A stretch of 64,000 bases of DNA from Strix aluco. Taxonomy: Eukaryota > Chordata > Aves > Strigiformes > Strigidae. The position numbers were made by a program, and so were the translations under genes. Each line of letters begins with the position of its first letter. Position 1 is the first letter of the stretch. The notes under the pieces were generated by a model, which was given only the letters and a program-made list of their open reading frames with translations, ran no database searches and was not told the DNA's origin. The stretch lies in the NCBI RefSeq assembly GCF_031877795.1, contig NC_133970.1, positions 48,986,828-49,050,827 of the forward strand. Reading direction: 5' to 3'. Below, piece by piece: positions 10,925 through 19,758 of the stretch.

Positions 10925-11138
10925 GGTTTGGGAAGGCGTTGGCGGCGGCGGGCGGCCCCTAGGACCGCGGCACGACCCCACGCCAGGACTCGGCCCCCCC
11001 GCGGCACCGCAGGGAGGGGCCCGACGGCGGCTGCACCCCCGCGGGGGCTGCGCCGAGCGCTGCGGTCTGAGCGCGGTGCTAGAGGAGCCCGGCCGGGGAA
11101 TAAAGCAGAGAGCGAGGAGGAAAAAAAAAAAAAAAAAA
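10925..11138 (+). mobile_element. Captured processed transcript with poly(A) tail inside ERV-A pol
   Basis: A strongly GC-rich block (CpG-dense, unlike its AT-rich viral surroundings) ends with AATAAA at 11099-11104, 16 further bases, then 18 A residues at 11121-11138. That is the structure of the 3' end of a polyadenylated RNA copied into DNA. The 5' boundary is uncertain (10850-10925). The host gene is not recognised. Immediately after the A run the sequence resumes as viral gag, not pol. Confidence 0.6.
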
Positions 11139-11345
11139 CAAATGTATTCGGGAGTAGACCCTGCATGCATCCCGGTGGGGGAGGCTTTATTAAAAACTTA
11201 ATTCGTGACCAAATTATGGGGAGATATTAGAAAGAAGTTAGAAAAATTTGATGATTGGCAAGAGCGGGGTCTACAGGAATTGTTAAGAGAAGCGCAGGAG
11301 GTGCGTGTTAGAAGAGATGAAAATAAGTTTCAGAAACTAAAAGAA
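11139..11345 (+). pseudogene. Displaced gag capsid fragment within ERV-A pol
   Basis: Directly after the poly(A) tract the translation matches the C-terminal capsid of the ERV-B gag: a 'YSGV' start, then 'DIRKKLEKFDDWQERGLQELLREAQEV'-type residues (compare DIRKKIEKLEDWQNRGLDELLREAQKV; quoted in parts: DIRKKLEKF, DDWQERG, LQELLREAQ). Gag material in the middle of pol cannot be ancestral order; copy-choice recombination during reverse transcription is the simplest explanation. Confidence 0.75.
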
Positions 11346-11865
11346 ACACTGGCTGAGCCTCCAGTGTTAAGTTTGTTGGATGTTAAAAAGCCTTTTCAAT
11401 TATTTATAACTACCTCAAATCAAACTGCTTATGGGGTTCTGCCCCAAGATTAGGCTGGAAGTAAGAGACCAATTGGATATTTTTCAGAATTATTAGATCC
11501 CTTAAGCAGGGGCTGGCCAACATACTTACAATCTTTAGTGGCAGCAGCCTTACTGATTGAAGAGGCAGGAAAGGTGACTTTTGGAGCGATTATTACAGTG
11601 TTTTCCCCTCATGATGTGCGTGGGGTACTGCAGCAAAAGGCTGAGAAATGGCTCACTGATAGTCGACTATTGAAATATGAAATATCTTAATGGAAGCACC
11701 AGAATTAGAACTGAGAGTAACCGGTGCTCAAAATCCTACTCAATTTTTATATGGAGATCCTAGGGGTGAATTAAGTCACAGTTGCATTGAAGTAATAGAA
11801 TTACAAACAAAGATAAGACCTGATCTAGAACAAACTGAATTGAATTCAAAGGTTGTTTATATGTA
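11346..11865 (+). pseudogene. ERV-A RT connection / RNase H remnant
   Basis: Begins 'LAEPPVLSLLDV' and 'SNQTAYGVLPQD', the connection region that follows the RT thumb in class I pol, then 'GYFSELLDPLSRGWP'. Stops at 11452 and beyond break it. No convincing RNase H DEDD set is visible. 11866-12126 continues as unreadable pol remnant. Confidence 0.7.
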
Positions 11866-12126
11866 ATGAAACAAGAAGTAGATTATGGGAAAAAGATATA
11901 TAACCCTCAGGCGTTAACCGAAATTCAAAAATTGGGGACCACTGTGGTGAATGGGAAGTGGATCCTTCTAGACAATAGGGATACAAGGAGAATTGCAGAG
12001 GACTCTGCAAACCAGACCAGAATTGAAACAAAACTTTTGGGTGATAGGTACAGTGTAGAAGAGATTAATGAAAACCAGTTAAGTATTTGAGCCACAAACA
12101 ATAAGAAAGATCTTGATAGCTGTTCA

Positions 12127-13104
12127 GTGCATACCATTAATGGCACATCATGGATAAAAAGCAGGCACTCTGATCTTTTACCTGGTGACACAAATGTTAA
12201 TGAATATGACCCTAAAATCAATATGTTTGAGAAAACTGAATGTATGTCATGTATTTCTACCAGCAAAACAATTTCTGCAATGAATGAAAGGATCCAAATA
12301 GATTTCACAGAACTACCGAAAGTTAGGAGATGCAAATATTTACTGGTAATAGTAGATCAATTAACTCACTGGATAGAAGCTTTTCCTACCACCAGAGCGA
12401 CTGCCCAGTCAGTAGCTAAAATAATATTGGAACAAATTATACCATGATTTGGAATTGTAAAAGTATTTGATTCGGATCAGGGTACTCATTTTACATCAAA
12501 AATTATAAAGTTAAATACAGAAGCTCTGGGCATCACTTGGGAATATCACACTCCATGGCATCCACAAAGTTGTAGACGGGTAGAGCGAATGAATCAAACC
12601 TTGAAACAACAGTTACCTAAATTAATGATAGAAACCAAATTCTCATGGATTAAATGCTCACCCTTAGCCTTACTTCATATTAGGACTATGCCAAATTCAG
12701 AGACAGGCCTCTCACCTTTTGAGATGTTATATGGGATGCCATATTCCCAAGGTATGCCTTTAGGGCATCCATTAATAGAAGACATGAGGATTCAACAATA
12801 TATTAAAACTATTGAGAAAAACCTAAAAGAATTAAGAATAAAAAGAATGTTAGCCCAGACAACTCCTTTAGGATTTGCAGTACACAAAATACAACCTGGA
12901 GATAAAGTAATGATCAAAACTTGGAAGGAGGAAAGCTTATCTCCTAGATGGGAAGGACCATTCCTGGTATTATTGACTACGGAGACAGCTGTAAGAACTG
13001 CTGAAAGAGGATGGACTCATATTTCCAGGGTAAAAGGACCAGTTACAGGTGAACCCAACTGGAAGATCGAGTCAGCACCTGGAGATCTGAAGCTTCAAAT
13101 ATGA
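12127..13104 (+). pseudogene. ERV-A integrase
   Basis: The frame at 12127-12447 holds the first catalytic Asp ('IDFTELP'). TGA at 12445-12447 interrupts it, in a context consistent with CGA to TGA decay. The next part has 'DSDQGTHF' (second Asp) and 'RVERMNQ' (Glu). The frame 12589-13104 carries the rest of the core and the C-terminal domain, ending with 'TAERGWTHISRVKGPV', nearly the same as ERV-B. The N-terminal HHCC zinc module is degraded. Confidence 0.8.
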
Positions 13105-13435
13105 TGGAGCTAAAATAAGACTGGACTTATTAAAACAGACCAAGTGACACCAATAGCAGTGAGGTCCTGAATCATCTACATGAACCCTGTGTGTAGGTAC
13201 ATATGTTAAAAAGTTGTGTGTGTATGTACATGTTAAAAAGTTGTAATACCTATGATTTTTGGTTTTAGACTGTTTTGCATAAAAACATAAATCAGTTGAA
13301 CAAAGGAATTAGGAAAAAAAAAAAGTAAAAGGGAGTGAGGGAAAAGCTGAGGATAAGTCCAAGTGAGGGCAAGACCGGATTGGCCTCCATTTTTGCTGTT
13401 AAGAAGACACGAACCCGACCGTTGGCAGCAACCCA

Positions 13436-13713
13436 ATGGGTCCAGGGGTAAACAGAAAAATGTGCCATACCGGACCTCACTATGGTAGCTGGCTTTTTCT
13501 CCTCACTGTGTATGTTAGCCTCATAATAGCTAAAAGGAGTCAAAATGCTACCAACTCATATGATCCCTTTGAAAATAATGAGTTTGTTTTATTAACAAAG
13601 ACTATAAGTAAAACCTTCAATTTAAGTCACTGCTGGGTTTGTGGGGGACCTTTGGGATTATCAAGCTGGCCGTGGGTCTCTATACCGCTTCCCCATCACA
13701 GATAGCAAACGTG
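13436..13713 (+). pseudogene. ERV-A env, N-terminal fragment
   Basis: An ATG frame to about 13705 encodes a basic start, a hydrophobic signal-like segment ('WLFLLTVYVSLII'), N-glycosylation sequons (NAT, NLS) and a CWVC motif. It ends abruptly at the reversed LTR, so most surface protein and the whole transmembrane subunit are missing. Confidence 0.65.
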
Positions 13714-14265
13714 TGTGAGAAATGCTTAGTTGCCAATTATCCGTAGCTCAGACAGGATGCGGTGTGAAGCACTCACTCTTTATTACGTTCTTGCAAGACC
13801 GGGTGCCCCCATCAAGTGGACGCGCCTACCAGCCATCATGCAATGGTTTATATCCCTTTCTCCCAACCGCCAGTTCCCTCCCCTGATTCCTCATTGGCTG
13901 AGTACTACAGGGTGTACAGACTTCCCAAACCGCCTACCGATACGCCCCTTCATGTCTGTGTTCATACCTGGCATGTTCATGGAAATGAACCTTGGCTTTC
14001 TCCAGGGCGGAGAAGTTAATATGCATGAGCTCATCACGCAAGCGTACTAAGATGGAAAAGTTCGCCCCAAGTCTTTCGGTATCTGCATCCATCTAAAGCC
14101 AGTTCCAAGTACTGGGTCATCACAGTTGACAAAAAGACCACTTGCCTTCTAGCCCTAGGCCAGGGATTTCAATGGTTGTGAATTGCTCTCGCTGATTGCT
14201 TTGGTGAATCGCTCCTGCCCTTCCCATCGGGCTTATTATGCGAAAACAACATTCTTTCCCTTACA
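13714..14265 (-). mobile_element. ERV-A family LTR, inner right copy, reversed
   Basis: Reverse complement of 8174-8725 over its full 552 bp, with several substitutions. It starts exactly at the U5 terminus against truncated env (flank CGTG) and ends at the U3 terminus followed by AAAT (14266-14269), the rc of ATTT before 8174. A provirus 3' LTR should point the other way. Confidence 0.9.
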
Positions 14266-14365
14266 AAATGAAGACATTTTTGGTGATATCCTTATTGCTG
14301 GGCAGAAGTAGCCTCAAGGCCATACTTGAAGCCAAATGCATCACTGTAAATTTTGTTTTAGAGGG

Positions 14366-14483
14366 TGTCCCAATCCAATGTCAGGGAGGTTTCGATATGA
14401 TCCCAAGAGCGAGATTAAGACACAAACAAGGTCAAATGCCGTATACCCAAAACAGGTTTTTATTATTAAAAAGGTGAAGAGGG
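14366..14483 (-). mobile_element. Solo LTR (mirror of 7414-8073), part 1
   Basis: The 118 bp at one end of the mirrored solo LTR, preceded by GAGGG (rc of CCCTC). It is cut at the ERV-B integration site; AGGG (14480-14483) is the ERV-B target duplication. 14266-14365 is the mirror of 8074-8173 and holds no feature of its own. Confidence 0.85.
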
Positions 14484-15005
14484 TGTTATAAATTGAGACC
14501 ACAATGGACTATAATTCACTATTTATTAATTATAGCAAGTAGAATATGAGCAAAGACAGCGCTGGACGGCAGGGGAGTCTGCGCTCCGCCAACTGCCGTG
14601 CTGAGTAGTTCAAACAGTCCCCTTTTATACATCTTTACTTCCGTGCTCATGAGGTAGTGGAGGTACTCCGCGCATGCTTCAGTTGTTGTTGGGGGGGTCG
14701 TTTCCTGCCTCCTGGTATTTGTTGAGGCCGAAGTAAGAAGTCTTCCCTCTTTGTCTCATAGTTGACCTCTCACTCATATATCCTTATATGGGGCTGTCTT
14801 GTCCTGTTTCTTGTCGCTTCCTGGAAATCTGGCGGTTATCTTGCATGAGCAGTATCTGGTTCAGTTTGTGTGAGCGATTGCAGTTATCTTATCTCACACA
14901 GGCGGCGTCCGGTGGTTGTTTGCATGAGTGATTTCTGTCGTCTAACTTTACATTGAGCTTAACATAAATCTTAATAAACAATACCTTAGTCCACAGTTTC
15001 TCACA
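14484..15005 (-). mobile_element. ERV-B 3' LTR
   Basis: 522 bp, TGTTATAA to TTCTCACA on the plus strand. Minus-strand signals: TATAAAA at 14629-14623 and AATAAA at 14527-14522, about 100 bp apart. Compared with the 5' LTR I find two substitutions and two single-base indels. Confidence 0.95.
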
Positions 15006-15025
15006 ATCCCCCCTTTTTCTTTTTA
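15006..15025 (-). other. ERV-B polypurine tract
   Basis: On the minus strand an A/G-only run ending in GGGGGGA plus one T adjoins the 3' LTR. This is the standard plus-strand primer site. Confidence 0.85.
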
Positions 15026-15037
15026 TCCTATTGTTTA

Positions 15038-17161
15038 TTAGGTGCTACTTTCATCTTCATTCTTGTAAACAATTTCTTTTTCACAATTTCGACATTTATT
15101 ATAGCACTCACAATAATGATTTTCGCGTGGCATAATACATTCACAATAATTTTCATCTTCATTATTAGATACACTTTCATATTCTACTCTCGAGGTTAAA
15201 ATAAGCAATTTAGCTGCGTCAAACCGTTCTTTAATAAAATGAAAAATATAGCGTAATATACAAGGCCCAAATATAAGTCCCAGGATCAACATAATAAGCG
15301 GTCCTGCTAAAGCCGACAACAAAGTGGTTAGCCAAGGTGAAACATTAAACCAGTTTTCATACCATGACCTGCCCGCTTCACGATCCTTTCTACGTTGGTC
15401 TAACCTTTTCTGAAGTTCGGACATGGTGTCTTGGACGACTCCCGTATGGTCAGCAAAAGAACAACATTCTTCACTGAGAGCTACACATAACCCTCCTTCC
15501 TTCAAAAACAATAGGTCTAATCCTCTTCTATTTTGTAGTACTACTTCTGATAAAGACTTTACTGAAGTGGCTAAATTTTGGATAGATTGTTCTATTTTTG
15601 CTAAATCCTCATCTACAGCCATTTGCAAACTTTGTAATTCCTGACCTTGTACTAGAGAGGCTATACCTGTGCCTGCTCCAACTCCACCCGCTATCAGTAG
15701 TGTAGCTAGGGTTACCGCTGTAATTGGTTCTCGTTTTTGTCTATTCCGGTCTCCCTCAAAGTGGTGCAATATTTCTTCCGAGGTGTGATAGATTAGACGA
15801 GGAACAATAATTACCTGCACGCAAAACTGAGATTGATTAAACACGTTTAGAGATAGACAAGGCGTTATTCCGATGTCTGAACAAACCCATTTAGCTCCTG
15901 GTGTCGGGATAGCCCATTTGTCCTTTTGATTTTTGTGTTTCTCTATATTGATATTAGTGACTGTTCGGTTGCATAAAGGCTGATACTTTTCGGGCACTGT
16001 ACCTATACATTTTCCTTGACCCGTTACTAATTGAATAGTAATTCCTTGCGTATGATTCCTCCGGCCATCCCATGGACATTCTCGTGGGTTTGAACCATTA
16101 GACCATCGAATCCTTCCTGGTTTTCCAATTGCCTCAAAATATGGTGGTCTAATATTATAACATAACCAGCATTCTTCAGTTAAATTTGGTTTGCTTTCAT
16201 TAAGGGTACGATAAGAGGCTTGCATTAGATTCCATAAAGGGTCTTTGGATTCTAACAACTTTAAATCCCTGGATAAGGAGAATTCAGTCATGGTACCATT
16301 AGCTGTTTTCAAGAAGGAGTCTGGGGAAGAGGTTGCGATGTTCACGGGGACAACCTTTTTTTAGAGAAAGTGGGTGGATTCAGGACCGGATTTGGTCCTA
16401 CTGGTAAAGGATCGTGGGGTATCCTTTCTTTTATTATTTTGAAAAAGCTTCCTCTATCTGCTCCAGGTTCCCAATATCTAATTCCCCAGGTACGGCCAAT
16501 TAACCATGTGTCATCTTCTGGTTGTTTAACTTCAATTTCTATTCTGTCGCATTCTGATGGAGATGATTTCCCCCCCCTTACAGATCCCCAGACCCCGGAG
16601 CCGTCAGATCCATGTTGTGGTGGAATGCAACCTGGAGGTCCCCAAGTGATACTTATATATTTATCTCCTTTTGTTGGCCAGTCTGAGGCTATTGTCTCGC
16701 AACCCCAATAACCGCAATAAAAATGGCCTGGATAGTTGCAATAACTCTTTCCAGGATTGGAAGCTGGACACACATAGAAGGCTTTGGAGTTGGCTTCCGT
16801 CGCCTCCCAGCCTCTCTGGATATCGACCGGAATCATTGAGACTAATTGGACAGTAAAATTCCAATTTCCCGGAGAGGTCTGGTTTTGTATTAGTCTAGAT
16901 TCCTGTAAATTATATAGTTTCCAGAGCATTGGTTCATGGGGGTTTCCATTTGCTTGGGTTATTATCAATAACAAAACTAGCGGTACACCAGAAAAAAAAG
17001 GTGTCTGTCAATTTTGCCAATTTAAGTATATTTTTATCATCCCTGGGGAAGTTTGGCCATTGTTGCTTTTGTGTCCCATTGTTCTGATTCTTTTCTCCAC
17101 AGTTTGTTCCTCCTCTGCCTCGCCCGTCGACTCGGTTGCTTCGAGCCACGGGGTGTACCAT
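15038..17161 (-). pseudogene. env: ERV-B env, two homopolymer frameshifts
   Basis: The likely start is ATG at 17161, with a long basic leader. The frame changes at an 8-base homopolymer (16992-16999) just before a hydrophobic signal segment, and again at a 7-base homopolymer (16356-16362). Surface protein is in the frame 16342-16974. The last frame (15038-16345, 435 codons) has CWLC (residues 59-62), an RQKR cleavage site (202-205), a fusion-peptide-like segment, an immunosuppressive-type helix, CX6CC (287-295), a membrane span (about 338-362) and an unusual tail with six cysteines (401-421). Gammaretrovirus-type Env. As given, it is broken. Confidence 0.9.
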
Positions 17162-17164
17162 CTT

Positions 17165-17439
17165 CTCGGCAGCAAGGGAATTCTTCAGGAGAACAGCTGT
17201 TTCGGGCTTTCTGCCTGTTTATATAGGCTTCCCACTTTACAGCTTTAACTAATGGGATGAGGCAAGGCACAGTTGGTACTTCCCTTCTTACACTTTATAG
17301 CCAAGATTTCAGTTACAAAGGGGATTGGTTCGTTGGAATAGTAACAATAATATTGAGGGTTTATTCCTTTGGCAAAAATTTCCCACCACTCATGGGATTC
17401 TTAAATAATTTCTTGTTTAGACTCTAATTGCTTTGATTT
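17165..17439 (-). other. ERV-B spacer upstream of env
   Basis: No convincing frame: short stretches broken by stops. It probably contains the env splice acceptor, which I could not place. A 77-codon frame at 17037-17270 overlaps the env leader out of frame and is taken as a shadow. Confidence 0.4.
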
Positions 17440-17664
17440 TCACTCAGTGAGAGTTCTTTGGATTTTCCAACATTGTGTGCAAACCCCTATTGAAGGGTAT
17501 CCACATTCACAGTGAGTCCACCATTTATCCTGGCATACCATACACTTGGAACAAGCAAACGGATAACAATTGCAGTTCAAATTATTACACTTAATTCGTA
17601 TATCTAGAGTGTTTATATTATTTATATCAACATATTTTCTATATTCAATATTGTGTGGTTGCAT
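17440..17664 (-). CDS. Small cysteine-rich ORF between ERV-B pol and env
   Basis: A 74-codon frame with a true ATG at 17664. It has ten cysteines between residues 26 and 65, spaced C-x4-C-x-C-x4-C-x2-C-x2-C-x7-C-x-C-x7-C-x2-C, which suggests metal binding. It starts five bases after the stop of an upstream membrane-spanning frame (17672-17827), one frame away, and the cysteine frame is open well upstream of its ATG, so the two may once have been one gene. The CEC pattern resembles the Env tail at 15080-15145. Not recognised as a known accessory gene; it could be the tail of an older env. Expression unproven. Confidence 0.4.
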   Translation of the reverse strand: MQPHNIEYRKYVDINNINTLDIRIKCNNLNCNCYPFACSKCMVCQDKWWTHCECGYPSIGVCTQCWKIQRTLTE

Positions 17665-17671
17665 GAGTTTA

Positions 17672-17827
17672 ACAATTTCCTTTAGTACATTTTGTATGCT
17701 TCCATATATAATATACGAAGAGAGAAATAATTATTGCGAATATAAACAACAATACACACTTTATACCAAAAGGTAATGCGACAAAATGATCAAGCAAAGT
17801 CTTTATCTTTTCAGGGTTATCTTGGTG
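17672..17827 (-). pseudogene. Membrane-spanning frame overlapping ERV-B pol end
   Basis: Fifty-two open codons without ATG, containing about 22 hydrophobic residues ('VLLFIFAIIISLFVYYI') followed by basic residues and cysteines, then TAA at 17669-17671. It resembles the membrane anchor and start of the cytoplasmic tail of a retroviral Env. It overlaps the last codons of pol and leads into the cysteine-rich ORF. Confidence 0.4.
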
Positions 17828-19755
17828 TCACCTGGAGTACTGATTACTTTCCAGTGGGGTCTTGTCACTGGGCCTTTAACGCGACTGGCATGAGTCCATC
17901 CACGCTCAGCAGTCCGGACAGCTGTTTCTGTTGTAAGCAAAACAAGATAAGGTCCCTCCCAATTGGGTTTTAGGGTTTCTTCTTTCCATGTTTTAACTAA
18001 TATCCAGTCCCCCGGTTTGAAAGTGTGAATTTTTAAGTCCAATGGGGGTCGTTGCACAATCAGTCCATGTTCCCAAAGTTTGTTACGATGCTCTGCTAAT
18101 TGTGAAACATATTCATTAATTACACGATCTCGAATTAAAACATTTGTTTGTGGACTTTCAATTCTATAGGACATTCCATATACCATCTCAAACGCTGATA
18201 TTCCTATATCTGCTCGGGGTCTGGTTCTGAGTATTAATAGTGCCATGGGTAGGCACTTAATCCATGATAGTTTGGTTTCTATCATTAATTTAGTCAAAAT
18301 AGTTTTGATTTCTCCATTCATCCTTTCAACTTTTCCCGAACTTTGTGGATGCCATGGCGTATGGTATTCCCACTTAATACCCAAGTTTTCTGCTAGATCT
18401 CTAACAATTTTTGACACAAAATGTGTTCCTCTGTCTGAGTCGATTACATCAGGTACTCCATATCTAGGTATAATGTGTTCAAGTAATACCTTAGTAACCT
18501 GGTTAGCAGTTGCCTTGGAGGTAGGAAAAGCCTCAACATAATGTGTTAAATGATCCACCATTACTAATAAATATTTGTAACGCCCTACTCTGGGTAGTTC
18601 AGTAAAATCCACTTGTATGTGTGAGAAAGGTCTGTATGCTGGGGAACGTCCTCCAAGAGGTTTTTGTCTCGTGTTGTTTCGATTAACCTTTTGACAGGTC
18701 TCGCAGGCTGCTGTGACTGTCTTTGCTATATTATATACGCCTATACAGGCAAACTGTTGATTGAAATGATCAACTAACGCCTGGGTTCCCCAGTGGGTTT
18801 TACTGTGTATTTTTGAAAATATTTCGAGTGCTATGCCCTTCGGCAAGACTTCTCTCCCATCTGGTAATACGTACTTACTATCCTGTTCCTTAGCTCCCAT
18901 TTGTTCTAGTTTTTCCTTTTCTGCAGACTCAAAACTCAAATTTTTACTAACAGGTACTTGTTGTATAGTCAAAATCGTATTATAATTGCCTGCCACTCGT
19001 TTTGCTTCTATATCAGCTGCGTTATTTCCCCTGACTTGATAATTTGTACCTCGCTGGTGTCCCTTTATATGTACAACTGCTATTTTATTCGGCACTTTCA
19101 ATGCCCCCAGAACTCGCCGAATTAATTCCGGGTGTATCAATTCTTTTCCTTGTGAGTTAATAAATCCTCTTTCCTCCCATATTTTTCCAAAGGTATGTAC
19201 CACTCCAAACGCATAGCGTGAGTCTGTATATATAGTTCCATCCTTTCCCTTCAGTGACACTAATGCTTTCCACAATGCATACAGCTCACAGGCTTGAGCT
19301 GACCAGCTGGCACTCAGGGGGCCTGATTCTATTGTCTTAAATTCTCCTTTTTCCAACTTAACGATGGCATATCCGGACAATCGTTTACCTTCCACTATTC
19401 GTGATGACCCATCTATAAATAATACTTCTCCACATTGTAGTTCAACAATTAAATCCTGTCCCAACAGATTAAATTCTGCTTCAGGGACGAGCAAGAGTTC
19501 ACCCATTCCAAATTTATTTTCAGTTTCGAATATCACATTTTTGATTTTGCTTACTTTAAAGGGTTCTCCTTTTGCCCCTATTACTTGTACTTTTTCAGGG
19601 GAAGCTTTACATCCCTCAGGTATTTGCCTAATAGTCGATTTCTCAGCCCCTGTGTCTACTAAAAAGGTGAACTCTTGTTTATGGGGACCTATTTTTAACT
19701 TTATCAAGGGCTCATGATGACTCCGGTCCCCTAAAATATAGAGCCCCTGACTCTC
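17803..19755 (-). CDS. pol: ERV-B pol: protease fused to RNase H and integrase, RT absent
   Basis: In frame with gag beyond the amber codon. Numbering from codon 19707: protease with DTGA (18-21) and a 'LLGQDL' end (81-86); at residue about 90 (near 19437) the protein passes straight into RNase H with D99, E141, D162 and D232; then integrase with HHCC (H301, H305, C335, C338) and D367, D425, E461 (D-x35-E), and a C-terminal domain ending in the 'TAERGWTH' block. No fingers, palm or YxDD are present. The junction keeps frame with no stop, so the ORF is open although it cannot reverse transcribe itself. Translation is expected only by stop-codon readthrough as Gag-Pol. It could move only with RT supplied in trans. 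Confidence 0.9.
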   Translation of the reverse strand, partial: ESQGLYILGDRSHHEPLIKLKIGPHKQEFTFLVDTGAEKSTIRQIPEGCKASPEKVQVIGAKGEPFKVSKIKNVIFETENKFGMGELLLVPEAEFNLLGQDLIVELQCGEVLFIDGSSRIVEGKRLSGYAIVKLEKGEFKTIESGPLSASWSAQACELYALWKALVSLKGKDGTIYTDSRYAFGVVHTFGKIWEERGFINSQGKELIHPELIRRVLGALKVPNKIAVVHIKGHQRGTNYQVRGNNAADIEAKRVAGNYNTILTIQQVPVSKNLSFESAEKEKLEQMGAKEQDSKYVLPDGREVLPKGIALEIFSKIHSKTHWGTQALVDHFNQQFACIGVYNIAKTVTAACETCQKVNRNNTRQKPLGGRSPAYRPFSHIQVDFTELPRVGRYKYLLVMVDHLTHYVEAFPTSKATANQVTKVLLEHIIPRYGVPDVIDSDRGTHFVSKIVRDLAENLGIKWEYHTPWHPQSSGKVERMNGEIKTILTKLMIETKLSWIKCLPMALLILRTRPRADIGISAFEMVYGMSYRIESPQTNVLIRDRVINEYVSQLAEHRNKLWEHGLIVQRPPLDLKIHTFKPGDWILVKTWKEETLKPNWEGPYLVLLTTETAVRTAERGWTHASRVKGPVTRPHWKVISTPGDTKITLKR

Positions 19756-19758
19756 CTA
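19756..19758 (-). promoter_or_regulatory. Gag UAG readthrough codon
   Basis: TAG ends gag and the next codons (GAG AGT CAG GGG) continue in the same frame into protease. Gammaretroviruses make Gag-Pol by reading through exactly such a UAG. Whether a stimulatory pseudoknot follows was not tested. Confidence 0.75.

Larger units (their letters stand above)
8726..13713 (+). mobile_element. ERV-A internal region, rearranged gammaretrovirus-like provirus
   Basis: Order seen: leader, matrix fragment, protease remnant, reverse transcriptase, GC-rich insert with poly(A), displaced gag fragment, RT connection/RNase H remnant, integrase, start of env. Most of capsid and nucleocapsid is missing from its normal place. 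The 3' end stops abruptly inside env at 13713 where a reversed LTR begins, so the provirus has LTRs facing each other rather than in tandem. Every gene is broken. It forms the non-palindromic spacer between the two arms. Confidence 0.85.

Noticed and set aside
10928..11230. Arginine/alanine-rich 100-codon frame
   Set aside because: It runs through the GC-rich insert, the poly(A) run and gag in the wrong frame, so it is compositional.
17037..17270. 77-codon minus-strand frame at the env leader
   Set aside because: Overlaps the ATG-initiated env leader in another frame and lacks a recognisable domain.
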